Below are positions 7,621 through 14,757 of a DNA stretch of 16,094 nt, in pieces. The stretch is from CAYUNE01 sp964446115. Its GTDB lineage: Bacteria; Desulfobacterota; Desulfobulbia; Desulfobulbales; Desulfobulbaceae. Each line of letters begins with the position of its first letter. Positions within the stretch are counted from its first letter, which is position 1. The stretch spans positions 1 to 16,094 of the forward strand of contig CAYUNE010000046.1 in NCBI GenBank assembly GCA_964446115.1. Direction: 5' to 3'. Below the pieces are notes generated by a model that searched no databases, was not told the origin of the DNA, and worked only from the letters and a program-made list of their open reading frames with translations. Position numbers and translations under genes: made by a program.

Positions 7621-10600
7621 TCAGTCAAGTAATTCAATATCGAGACACAGCCCCTGCAGCTCTTTGACCAGGACGTGGAACGATTCCGGTAATCCGGCCT
7701 TGAGAAAATTGTTGCCCTTGACAATTCGTTCATACATGGTGGTACGGCCCTCGACATCATCGGATTTGACCGTGAGGAACTCTTTGAGCGTGTAGGCGGC
7801 ACCGTAGGCCTGCATGGCCCAGACCTCCATTTCACCAAGGCGCTGGCCACCGAACTGGGCCTTGCCGCCCAGGGGTTGCTGGGTGACCAGTGAATAGGGA
7901 CCGGTGGAACGGGCATGGATCTTATTATCTACCAGATGGTGCAGCTTGAGCATGTACATTACGCCCACAGTGACCGGATTATCAAAGGGTTCACCGGTGA
8001 GTCCGTCGTAGAGTACGGTCTGACCGACCTCGTCGACGCCCGCCTCCACCAGAAGCTGACGGATTTCAGCCTCTGTGGCGCCGTCGAAAACCGGGGTGGC
8101 CATGTGGACACCGTCTCCCTGCTTGCGGACAAGATCCAGGAGGCGCTCATCGCTTAGTCCCTGGGTCAAACGCTTGTACTCATCGGCGGAGTAGGTCTTT
8201 TTCAGGTAGTTTTTCACCGCCTGTATCTCGTTTGCCTCCACGAGTTTCTGCAGTTCCTCGCCCAGTTTTTTGGCCGCATAGCCCAGATGGGCCTCAAGAA
8301 CCTGTCCCACGTTCATGCGCGAGGGAACCCCCAGAGGGTTGAGAACCAGGTCGACGGTGGTGCCGTCCGCGAAAAAGGGCATGTCCTCTTCCGGCAGCAG
8401 CCGGGAGACAACACCCTTGTTGCCGTGACGCCCGGCCATCTTGTCTCCCACGGCCAGCTTGCGCTTGGTGGCGATGTAAATCTTGACCATCTTCACCACG
8501 CCGGGGGGCAGATCGTCGCCCTTCTGCTTCCGCTCGACAATGCCCTCGTAGCGTTCCCTGATCTGCCTGGCCTGCTTTTCATAGCGTTCGAAAATAACAT
8601 CGATCTCCGGGATGAATTTATTTCTCTCGGAAAAATCGATGGATCGCAATCGCCCGAATTCCACCTTTTCAATGACCCCGGTGGTAATCTTTTTGCCAAG
8701 TTTGAGCAGCAGTCCGCCCTTCTCGTCCTTGAGATCCTTCTTGAGGGTACGGCCTTCGAGGATCTTGGCAAACTCCTTGCGCACACCTTTTTTCAGGGTG
8801 TTGATCTCATCGTTCATGTCCTGATTGAGGCGATTGATTTCCATATCCTCAATCATCAACGACCGTTCATCTTTATCCACTCCCTTCCGGGAAAACACCT
8901 TGGCGTCGATCACAACACCCTCGACACCGGGCGGAACCTTCAGCGACGAGTCCTTGACGTCCCCGGCCTTTTCACCAAAAATCGCCCGCAGCAATTTCTC
9001 CTCGGGGGAGAGCATGGTCTCGCCCTTGGGGGTTACCTTGCCCACAAGCATGTCGCCGGCGGAAACCTCGGCCCCGATACGGATAATGCCGGACTCATCC
9101 AGGTTGGCCAGGGACTCTTCGCCGACATTGGGGATGTCCCGGGTAATCTCCTCCTTGCCGAGTTTGGTATCCCGGGCCATGGTCTCGTACACCTCGATAT
9201 GGACCGAAGTGTAGGTATCCTCCTTGAGCAACCGCTCGTTGATGAGGATGGAATCCTCAAAGTTATAGCCGCGCCAGGGCATGAAGGCGATGGTAACATT
9301 TTTCCCCAGGGCAAGCTCGCCGCGTTCGCAGGAGGGACCGTCGGCAAGTACCGACCCCTTGGTGACCCGATCCCCGGGTTTGACAAGGGCCTTTTGATTG
9401 AAACAGGTATTCTGGTTGGACTTCTTGTACTTGTTGAGCCGGTAAACGGCCACGCCGGTATCATAGCCGTCGGTACCCGGGATGTCGTAGTGGACGACGA
9501 TACGGTTGGCGTCGGACTCCTCCACCACTCCGTCTCCTCCGGCAAGCAGGCAGGCGCCGGAATCGCGAGCCACATGTTTTTCCATACCGGTACCGATGAG
9601 CGGTGCCGCAGTTTTGAGCAGCGGTACTGCCTGCCGCTGCATATTGGAGCCCATGAGCGCACGGTTGGCGTCGTCATTTTCCAGAAAGGGAACCAGGGAG
9701 GCGGCCACGCTGATCATCTGGTTGGGAGCAACATCCATACAGGTAATCTGATCGGCGCTGACCATGACAACCTCGGAATTCTCACGGGCGATGAGGGTAT
9801 CGGTCTTGATGTAGTTGCCCTCCATCTCGATTTTCGCCGGGGCGATTACCTCATTGGTTTCCTGGTCGGCGCTGATATAGCTGATTTCAGTGTCGGAGAC
9901 CACCCGATCCTGCACCGGCCGATAGGGGGTCTCGATGAAACCATAAGGGTTGACCTTGGCATAGGTCGCCAGAGAGACGATGAGCCCGATATTCGGCCCT
10001 TCCGGAGTTTCCACCGGACAGATACGGCCATAATGGGTGGGATGAACATCCCGTACCTCGAAGCCCGCCCTTTCCCGGGACAGGCCACCGGGACCCAGGG
10101 CGCTGAGGCGCCGTTTATGGGTCACCTCGGAGAGAGGATTGGTCTGATCCATAAACTGGGAAAGTTGGGAGGTACCGAAAAATTCCTTGATGGCGGAGGT
10201 TATGGGTTTTGGATTCACCAGATCATGGGGCATCAAAGTTTCCACTTCCTGCAGGGTCATGCGTTCACGGATGGCACGTTCCATGCGCACCAGACCCATG
10301 CGGTACTGATTGGTGACCAGTTCACCCACGGTACGGACCCGCCGGTTACCCAGATGATCGATATCATCCCCCTCTTTGAGCTCGTCCTTGATCCGCACCA
10401 GGTGCTTGACGCTTTCGAGAATATCCTCCTTGGTGAGGTAGCCGTGATCGATGGGGGTATCCAGTCCCAGTTTACTGTTGAGTTTATACCGTCCCACCTC
10501 CGAAAGGTCATAGGTGGCCGGATTGAAGAAGAGGTTCTCGAAAAAGGCCTCGGCGATTTCGGCATTGGGCGGGCTGCTGGGTCGCAACCGCCGGTATATC

Positions 10601-11697
10601 TCGATGAGCGCCTCTTCAGTGGTGCGAATCCGGTCGACGGCCAGCGTCTTCCGAAAGGAATCGGTCACCTGGGCTCCGTCGATGAAGAGAACTTCGAACT
10701 TTTCAATACCGGCCCCCTCGATTTTCTCCAGGGTCGCCTCGGTAATTTCCTCATTGCAGCCGGCAATCAACTCACCGGATCCGGAGTCGATCACATCGGC
10801 GGCCAGATATCTTCCCAGAAGATCCTCCGGCTCCACCGGAACGGCGTCGATGCCGGCCTTGAGAATGCGATTGTTGAGGGCCTTGCTGATCTTCCTGTTT
10901 TTTCTACCGATGATCTCTCCCGTTGCCGGATCCACCAGATCGGCCCGGAGCCGCTGCTTCAAAAAGGTTTCCGGTTTGTAGCGAATCCGATAGTGTCCGT
11001 CGCTGAGGGTTACGGTATCCACCTCGTAAAATTCACGAAGCAATTCCTCGGCGCTGTACCCAATGGCCTTGAGCAGAACGGTCACCGGTAATTTGCGCCG
11101 GCGATCAATGCGAACGTAGAGAATATCCTTGATGTCGAAATCAAAATCGAGCCATGAGCCGCGCACCGGAATAATGCGCGCCGAGTAGAGCCTCTTGCCG
11201 CTGATATGATTTTTGCCGTTGTCATGGGCAAAGAAAAGACCGGGAGAGCGTTGAAGCTGATTGACGACCACCCGCTCGGTACCATTGATCACAAAAACGC
11301 CGTCTTTGGTCATGAGCGGCAAGAGGCCGAGAAAGACCTCCTGCTCCTTGATATCCCGCACGCTCTGCACCCCGGTCTCATCATCAACATCAAAGGTAAT
11401 GAGCCGGACCGTAATTTTCACGGGGATATCATAGGTCATGCCCCGTTCGACACATTCGGCGACCGTGTATTTCGGCTCGCCAAAGGAATAGCGGACAAAT
11501 TCAAGCCGGCAGACGCCGTTGAAATCCTTGATGGGAAAGATATCGTTAAAAATTGCCTGCAAGCCGTAGTTTTCGCGTGCATCCGGCTCCACATCCCGCT
11601 GCAGAAAACGTTCGTAAGAGCGCCTCTGCATTTCGATGAGATGCGGCGGTTCCATGACGTAGCTTGTCTTGGCAAAACTCTTTCGTACTCTGTCCAT
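7621..11697 (-). CDS. rpoB: RNA polymerase beta subunit
   Basis: Beta is the second large catalytic subunit and the rifampicin target. The 1358 aa run from MDRVRKSFAK to CLDIELLD. The conserved blocks are GVFVINGTERVVVNQLQRSPG-type protrusion/lobe sequence (133-153), the rifampicin cluster at 508-534, YNFEDS (811-816) near the active site, and GDKMAGRHGNKG (1084-1095). In the rifampicin cluster Q514, D517, H527 and S532 (E. coli Q513, D516, H526, S531) are the sensitive-type residues. An insertion between about 930 and 1060 corresponds to the SI2 region of proteobacterial beta. Translation starts at ATG with AAGGAG five bases upstream. The 175-nt gap from rplL carries two strong hairpins, so RpoB output is likely tuned relative to L7/L12, as known in E. 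coli. Confidence 0.99.
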   Translation of the reverse strand: MDRVRKSFAKTSYVMEPPHLIEMQRRSYERFLQRDVEPDARENYGLQAIFNDIFPIKDFNGVCRLEFVRYSFGEPKYTVAECVERGMTYDIPVKITVRLITFDVDDETGVQSVRDIKEQEVFLGLLPLMTKDGVFVINGTERVVVNQLQRSPGLFFAHDNGKNHISGKRLYSARIIPVRGSWLDFDFDIKDILYVRIDRRRKLPVTVLLKAIGYSAEELLREFYEVDTVTLSDGHYRIRYKPETFLKQRLRADLVDPATGEIIGRKNRKISKALNNRILKAGIDAVPVEPEDLLGRYLAADVIDSGSGELIAGCNEEITEATLEKIEGAGIEKFEVLFIDGAQVTDSFRKTLAVDRIRTTEEALIEIYRRLRPSSPPNAEIAEAFFENLFFNPATYDLSEVGRYKLNSKLGLDTPIDHGYLTKEDILESVKHLVRIKDELKEGDDIDHLGNRRVRTVGELVTNQYRMGLVRMERAIRERMTLQEVETLMPHDLVNPKPITSAIKEFFGTSQLSQFMDQTNPLSEVTHKRRLSALGPGGLSRERAGFEVRDVHPTHYGRICPVETPEGPNIGLIVSLATYAKVNPYGFIETPYRPVQDRVVSDTEISYISADQETNEVIAPAKIEMEGNYIKTDTLIARENSEVVMVSADQITCMDVAPNQMISVAASLVPFLENDDANRALMGSNMQRQAVPLLKTAAPLIGTGMEKHVARDSGACLLAGGDGVVEESDANRIVVHYDIPGTDGYDTGVAVYRLNKYKKSNQNTCFNQKALVKPGDRVTKGSVLADGPSCERGELALGKNVTIAFMPWRGYNFEDSILINERLLKEDTYTSVHIEVYETMARDTKLGKEEITRDIPNVGEESLANLDESGIIRIGAEVSAGDMLVGKVTPKGETMLSPEEKLLRAIFGEKAGDVKDSSLKVPPGVEGVVIDAKVFSRKGVDKDERSLMIEDMEINRLNQDMNDEINTLKKGVRKEFAKILEGRTLKKDLKDEKGGLLLKLGKKITTGVIEKVEFGRLRSIDFSERNKFIPEIDVIFERYEKQARQIRERYEGIVERKQKGDDLPPGVVKMVKIYIATKRKLAVGDKMAGRHGNKGVVSRLLPEEDMPFFADGTTVDLVLNPLGVPSRMNVGQVLEAHLGYAAKKLGEELQKLVEANEIQAVKNYLKKTYSADEYKRLTQGLSDERLLDLVRKQGDGVHMATPVFDGATEAEIRQLLVEAGVDEVGQTVLYDGLTGEPFDNPVTVGVMYMLKLHHLVDNKIHARSTGPYSLVTQQPLGGKAQFGGQRLGEMEVWAMQAYGAAYTLKEFLTVKSDDVEGRTTMYERIVKGNNFLKAGLPESFHVLVKELQGLCLDIELLD

Positions 11698-11761
11698 GTT
11701 TCTCCTTACACATCCGCAGGTTTTAGAAACTCAGATGAACCCGGTCCGTTTTCGTTCGTGG

Positions 11762-11823
11762 TTCTTTCAAACAAAGTAACGCTATGGAGAAAAATCCCCA
11801 TAGCGTTACTTTGTTTGAAAGAA
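11762..11823 (-). other. 26-bp perfect hairpin in the rplL-rpoB spacer, probable RNase III-type processing site
   Basis: Bases 11762-11787 and 11798-11823 are perfectly complementary over 26 bp, separated by 10 bases. In the sense (minus-strand) transcript the loop can pair further: one G-U, one G-C and one A-U pair bring the helix to about 29 bp, capped by UUUU. In the opposite strand the same position would be an A-C mismatch, so the fold favours the sense transcript. No U-tract follows, so it is not a terminator. E. coli has an RNase III cleavage hairpin in this same spacer; equivalence here is inferred from position and helix length. A small palindromic repeat inserted between the genes is the alternative. 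Confidence 0.7.
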
Positions 11824-11832
11824 TACAAAGGC

Positions 11833-11858
11833 CTCCTGCAGGAAGAATCCTGCAGGAG
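11833..11858 (-). other. 11-bp perfect hairpin after rplL, possible attenuator
   Basis: CTCCTGCAGGA (11833-11843) and TCCTGCAGGAG (11848-11858) pair perfectly over 11 bp around a 4-nt loop (UUCU in the transcript). It begins 14 nt after the rplL stop codon and 9 nt before the 26-bp hairpin. The downstream GCCUUUGU is a poor U-tract, so any termination would be partial, as expected of the rplL-rpoB attenuator known in E. coli. Each arm contains the self-complementary decamer TCCTGCAGGA, so at DNA level this is also a direct repeat of a palindrome. Confidence 0.6.
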
Positions 11859-11872
11859 ATATGAGTTGGATA

Positions 11873-12256
11873 TTACTTAATTTCAACTGTAGCGCCGACG
11901 GCTTCGATTTTCTCTTTGATTTCGTTGGCCTCTTCCTTGGTAACCCCTTCCTTGACCGGAGCGGGTGCGGATTCGACCAGCCCCTTGGCCTCTTTGAGAC
12001 CAAGAGCGGTAATGGCGCGTACTTCCTTGATAACCTTGATTTTCTGATCGCCGACAGACGCCAGAATAACGTCGAATTCCGTCTTTTCCTCAGCAGCCTC
12101 GCCACCCCCGTCAGCCGGGGCGCCGGCAGCGGCCACCGCCACCGGAGCAGCAGCGGAAACACCGAACTTCTCTTCAAACTCCTTGATGAGCTCGGAGAGC
12201 TCAAGCACACTCATATTGGAGATAAACTCAATTACATCTTCTTTGGTTACAGCCAT
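11873..12256 (-). CDS. rplL: 50S ribosomal protein L7/L12
   Basis: L7/L12 is the multicopy acidic stalk protein that recruits translational GTPases such as EF-G and EF-Tu. The 127-aa protein has the helical dimerisation and L10-binding domain (about 1-34), an Ala/Gly-rich flexible hinge (about 35-57), and a globular C-terminal domain with KVIKEVR (74-80) and GLKEAKGLVE (86-95), the factor-binding face. A GGAGG Shine-Dalgarno lies seven bases before the ATG. It is 60 nt from rplJ. Four or more copies are needed per L10, so stronger translation than its neighbours and a drop before rpoB are expected, consistent with the structures that follow it. Confidence 0.98.
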   Translation of the reverse strand: MAVTKEDVIEFISNMSVLELSELIKEFEEKFGVSAAAPVAVAAAGAPADGGGEAAEEKTEFDVILASVGDQKIKVIKEVRAITALGLKEAKGLVESAPAPVKEGVTKEEANEIKEKIEAVGATVEIK

Positions 12257-12275
12257 TTCTTTTCCTCCGTCATTG

Positions 12276-12314
12276 AAAAAAATCTCTCCTGCGACATATA
12301 AAAATATTGGAGAG
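12276..12314 (-). terminator. Weak terminator-like element between rplJ and rplL
   Basis: In the transcript CUCUCC (12309-12314) can pair with GGAGAG (12284-12289) across a 19-nt AU-rich loop. An A and then seven U (12276-12282) follow at once. The short 6-bp stem and long loop make it weak at best. It lies fully in the 60-nt spacer, ahead of the rplL Shine-Dalgarno. It might cause pausing or partial termination, or be chance. Confidence 0.25.
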
Positions 12315-12316
12315 TG

Positions 12317-12835
12317 TTAGTTCTCTTTCTGTTCCTTGATTGCCTGCAGGGCATAGACGAGTTTGCTCGGTACACCGTTGAGCACACGAACAAGCCCGGT
12401 GGGCACCTGGTTGAGCACGGCCAGTAACTGGGCCCGCAGCTGATCCTTGCCCGGCAGCTTGGAAAGGGCCAGGACATCGGCCTCGGACAGCACCTTGCCG
12501 TCGAGCATGGCGGATCTGATCTGCATGGCGTCGAACTCCTTGCTGAATTCGGCAAGGGCTTTGGCCGCTCCCACAGGATCGTCAAAACTGACGGCAATGG
12601 CGGTGGTTCCCACAAAGGAACTGTTCAGGGCTTCTAATTCCGTCTCCCTGGCGGCGAGCCTGAGAAGGGAATTTTTGACAATACGAAACTGCGCATCATT
12701 CTTGCGAAGCTCGCAACGAAGTTTCTCGATATCGGGAACCTTCAATCCCTGATAATCGGTAACCACTGTGAACGTTGCTTTTTCCAAGGTACCATGAAGC
12801 TCTCTGACCTTTGCCACCTTTTCGTCACGATTCAA
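12317..12835 (-). CDS. rplJ: 50S ribosomal protein L10 (TTG start)
   Basis: L10 anchors L7/L12 dimers to the 23S GTPase-associated centre beside L11, and in complex with L12 represses its own mRNA. From the chosen start it is 172 aa. It opens MNRDEKVAKVRELH, has the family segments VVTDYQGL (24-31) and RIVKNSLLRLA (51-61), and a long C-terminal helix (about 145-170) that binds L12. The frame is open three codons further, to a GTG at 12844. That GTG shares its first base with the AAAGGAGG Shine-Dalgarno, leaving no spacing. The TTG at 12835 is eight bases from the Shine-Dalgarno and gives the usual L10 N-terminus, so TTG is preferred. Use of a rare start may help the tight autoregulation. Confidence 0.95.
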   Translation of the reverse strand: MNRDEKVAKVRELHGTLEKATFTVVTDYQGLKVPDIEKLRCELRKNDAQFRIVKNSLLRLAARETELEALNSSFVGTTAIAVSFDDPVGAAKALAEFSKEFDAMQIRSAMLDGKVLSEADVLALSKLPGKDQLRAQLLAVLNQVPTGLVRVLNGVPSKLVYALQAIKEQKEN

Positions 12836-12843
12836 GTTGTACA

Positions 12844-12851
12844 CCTCCTTT
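12844..12851 (-). promoter_or_regulatory. Strong Shine-Dalgarno deciding the rplJ start
   Basis: AAAGGAGG on the minus strand is close to a full anti-16S match. It overlaps the GTG at 12842-12844 and lies eight bases from the TTG at 12833-12835, so it selects the TTG. Confidence 0.8.
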
Positions 12852-12896
12852 CAATAAGTTAAGATTTGTTGAGAAGAGTGGAAAAGGCAGCAGACA

Positions 12897-12965
12897 CGAA
12901 AGAAAAGAGACCGTCCCAAGAAGGTATTGATGACACACCGTCCCCGATCCTGTCTCCCCGGTCTC
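12897..12965 (-). terminator. Candidate attenuator overlapping the L10 leader
   Basis: In the transcript GAGACCG (12959-12965), which is the 3' edge of the L10 leader motif, is perfectly complementary to CGGUCUC (12907-12913). That arm is followed directly by UUUUCUUU (ending near 12898). The arms are 45 nt apart and the interior can hold smaller stems. The arrangement allows mutually exclusive folding: L10-L12 binding to the leader would alter whether the terminator-like pairing forms. Transcription attenuation by L10(L12)4 is known for Bacillus subtilis rplJL. Its existence here is inferred from sequence only. Confidence 0.4.
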
Positions 12966-13020
12966 GGCAGGCAACCTTGTGTACACCACCAAGGCAATTA
13001 AACATGCGTACCCGCGGTCT
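12961..13020 (-). promoter_or_regulatory. L10-type ribosomal protein leader
   Basis: The minus strand reads AGACCGCGGG at its 5' edge and CCTGCCGAGAC at its 3' edge. GCGGG pairs with CCUGC (one G-U), and within it CCUUG/CAAGG forms an apical stem. The GACCGC-GG and CCUGC-GAGAC blocks match the L10 leader of E. coli and relatives as I remember it, including the purine-rich asymmetry thought to form the L10-bound kinked region. It lies about 125 nt before rplJ, the expected place. The L10-L12 complex would bind it and lower rplJ-rplL expression. The rest of the 487-nt rplA-rplJ spacer (12836-13322) holds the GC hairpin at 13167-13189, the candidate attenuator and no convincing promoter. Confidence 0.72.
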
Positions 13021-13166
13021 TTGACCTTTCCAGCTATTGATGATTGACTGTGATGCGCAAGTCACCGGCGCATCGGTTTGTGAATTTCAGGTGACAGGGT
13101 CGCCCAGGGCAACCAAGCACCCGTTGTTCTTTCCCGGTCCCGGAATTAAAACCGCGACCGACCTCT

Positions 13167-13189
13167 GCGGCCGCAATGATGCCGGCCGC
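13167..13189. other. GC-only inverted repeat in the rplA-rplJ leader
   Basis: GCGGCCG (13167-13173) and CGGCCGC (13183-13189) form a perfect 7-bp all-GC stem with a 9-nt loop. No T-tract follows on either strand. It lies about 130 nt after the rplA stop and upstream of the L10 leader in the transcript. Function unknown; it could be an upstream domain of the leader RNA or a pause site. Confidence 0.45.
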
Positions 13190-13322
13190 CTCACACATGA
13201 TTATTTCCCCTGATCCCTGCCGCTGGAACGCCTATCTAGCTGGAATATAAGCTACATATTCACCGGAACACATTGACGCACCCGGGCCTTGAACAGAGAT
13301 ATCATGTATAGACAGAGGTAAA

Positions 13323-14033
13323 CTAGACCTGTTTGATGAATGCCCTCGCTTCCAGCGGATCAACCTTGATACCTGGCCCCATGGTGGTGGAAAGGGTAAT
13401 GGATCGTAAATATATTCCCTTGCTGGAAGAAGGTTTAAGTTGAATTATCCTATCAATGAAGGCGGAGATGTTTTCGATGAGTTTGTCTACTCCGAAAGAG
13501 GCTTTGCCGACGCAGGCATGTACGATACCAGCCTTGTCCACCCGGAAATCGACCTTCCCCATCTTGATTTCCTTGATCACCCGGGCAAGGTCAAAGGTGA
13601 CCGTTCCCAATTTGGCGTTGGGCATAAGATTGCGGGGGCCAAGAATCCGGCCGATCTTGCCCACCTCGCTCATCATATCGGGGGTGGCCACGGTTTTGTC
13701 GAATTCCAGCCAGCCTGATTTGATTTTGTCGATCAGATCTTCGTTCCCCACATAATCTGCACCCGCCTCGCGGGCCTCGGTCTCCTTTTCGCCTTTGGCA
13801 AAAACCAGGACCCTGGTCTCCTTGCCGGTACCGTTGGGCAGGATCACGCTGCTACGGACCATCTGATCGGCGTGCCGGGGATCGACGCCCAGCTTGATGG
13901 CGATATCCATGGATTCGTCAAAATTGGCGTACATACACTTCAGGGAAAGATCAATCCCCTCTTTCAGTGAATGAAGCTGCGTGCGGTCGAGCTCCTTGAC
14001 CACGTTTGTATATTTCTTTCCTCTCCGTGCCAT
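13323..14033 (-). CDS. rplA: 50S ribosomal protein L1
   Basis: L1 forms the mobile stalk near the E site and helps release deacylated tRNA; in many bacteria it also represses the L11-L1 mRNA. The 236 aa are of usual length. Family signatures are GRILGPRNLMPNAKLGTVT (128-146) and TMGPGIKVD near 227-235. The common form of the first motif has Gly at N134 and Pro at A140, so this copy is slightly divergent. The ATG start gives MARRGKKY, normal for L1, but its Shine-Dalgarno is only a weak G-rich GGGTGTG. It follows rplK by 108 nt, and a hairpin sits in that spacer. Confidence 0.98.
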   Translation of the reverse strand: MARRGKKYTNVVKELDRTQLHSLKEGIDLSLKCMYANFDESMDIAIKLGVDPRHADQMVRSSVILPNGTGKETRVLVFAKGEKETEAREAGADYVGNEDLIDKIKSGWLEFDKTVATPDMMSEVGKIGRILGPRNLMPNAKLGTVTFDLARVIKEIKMGKVDFRVDKAGIVHACVGKASFGVDKLIENISAFIDRIIQLKPSSSKGIYLRSITLSTTMGPGIKVDPLEARAFIKQV

Positions 14034-14077
14034 AACACACCCAGACTGAATTAAATGTAATAAATCAAAATCGCTCT

Positions 14078-14097
14078 CTCGGAATTCAACTTCCGAG
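14078..14097 (-). other. Small hairpin in the rplK-rplA spacer
   Basis: CTCGGAA (14078-14084) and TTCCGAG (14091-14097) pair perfectly over 7 bp with a 6-nt loop, about 45 nt before the rplA start. A loose U-rich stretch (GAUUUUGAUUUAUU) follows after a gap of about six bases. It may be a pause or processing site; the distance to the U-rich part argues against an efficient terminator. Confidence 0.4.
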
Positions 14098-14141
14098 CAA
14101 CCTTTCTCGATGAAAAAACAGCGGTAACAACCTCCGTGGCA

Positions 14142-14567
14142 TCAATCAAGGACGGTAATACCGCAACTGCGTGCAGTACCTTCGACGATCTTCATTGCCT
14201 GTTCGATCTCATAGGCATTGAGATCCGGCATCTTGATCTCGGCAATTTCCCGAATCTTGTCCTTGCTGAGCTCAGCTACACGTTCACTGCGGGGATTGGA
14301 TGAACCTTTCTGAATTCCGGCGGCTTTGAGCAGCAGTACGGACGCGGGCGGCGTTTTGGTGATAAAGGTAAACGAACGATCCGTATAGACGGTAATCACC
14401 ACCGGAACAATCGTATCACCCAGAGACTGGGTCTTGGCATTGAACGCCTTGCAGAAATCCATGATATTCACGCCGTGCTGTCCCAGGGCGGGGCCGACGG
14501 GCGGCGAGGGATTCGCCTGTCCGGCAGGTATTTGCAACTTGATATATGTCTGTACTTTTTTAGCCAT
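14142..14567 (-). CDS. rplK: 50S ribosomal protein L11
   Basis: L11 binds the GTPase-associated region of 23S rRNA with L10 and is needed for RelA-type stringent signalling and thiostrepton binding. The 141-aa length is standard. The proline-rich N-terminal domain carries PAGQANPSPPVGPALGQ (14-30), the thiostrepton-facing segment. The C-terminal rRNA-binding domain has KTPPASVLLLKAAG (71-84) and ends with GTARSCGITV. It starts at ATG after an AGAGGA Shine-Dalgarno. It is separated from nusG by 190 nt with inverted repeats and is followed by rplA, the usual L11-L1 pair. Confidence 0.99.
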   Translation of the reverse strand: MAKKVQTYIKLQIPAGQANPSPPVGPALGQHGVNIMDFCKAFNAKTQSLGDTIVPVVITVYTDRSFTFITKTPPASVLLLKAAGIQKGSSNPRSERVAELSKDKIREIAEIKMPDLNAYEIEQAMKIVEGTARSCGITVLD

Positions 14568-14632
14568 TCTCTTGTCCTCTTGTCACTGGTCTCCCGCTGG
14601 ATGGATGCCGGTCCGGCGCAATAACCCGATAG

Positions 14633-14657
14633 CCGCCTATGATCATCCCCATGGCGG
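14633..14657 (-). other. Bulged hairpin in the nusG-rplK leader
   Basis: In the transcript CCGCCAUG pairs with CAUAGGCGG (one bulged A) around an 8-nt loop, giving an 8-bp stem about 65 nt before the rplK start. Candidate part of an L1-responsive leader; not matched by me to a defined consensus. Confidence 0.4.
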
Positions 14658-14707
14658 AAGCTGAAGGAAGCGGGTATGCATGGGCATCAAAATTGACTAT
14701 ACCTACA

Positions 14708-14743
14708 CCGGTCCCGCGACCGTTCTCTCTGGTCAATGACCGG
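14708..14743 (-). other. Two-tier hairpin just after nusG
   Basis: In the transcript CCGGUC (14738-14743) pairs with GACCGG (14708-14713). Inside it GACC (14731-14734) pairs with GGUC (14718-14721) around a 9-nt loop, with an asymmetric AUU/GCGG internal loop between the two stems. It begins 14 nt after the nusG stop. Two short helices separated by an asymmetric internal loop resemble the general form of L1-binding sites on 23S rRNA and L11-L1 mRNA. The identification is tentative. No U-tract follows, and I saw no convincing promoter in the 190-nt spacer. Confidence 0.4.
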
Positions 14744-14757
14744 ATACAATCACCCAA

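Noticed and set aside
10010..10180. Resistance-type changes in the rifampicin cluster
   Set aside because: All key positions (Q514, D517, H527, S532) are wild type.
8287..11091. 934-codon open frame on the plus strand opposite rpoB
   Set aside because: It lies wholly antisense to a perfectly conserved rpoB, has no recognisable protein features, and is explained by the GC-biased codon use of the real gene.
12859..13065. 68-codon minus-strand frame in the rplA-rplJ leader
   Set aside because: It overlaps the L10 leader RNA, has no Shine-Dalgarno or family similarity, and its sequence is explained by RNA structure.
13201..13322. Possible promoter (TATATT) after rplA
   Set aside because: No acceptable -35 at 16-18 bp upstream; not supported.
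14560..14757. 65-codon minus-strand frame between nusG and rplK
   Set aside because: It overlaps the rplK start, lacks a ribosome-binding site and resembles no family; the spacer is better read as leader.
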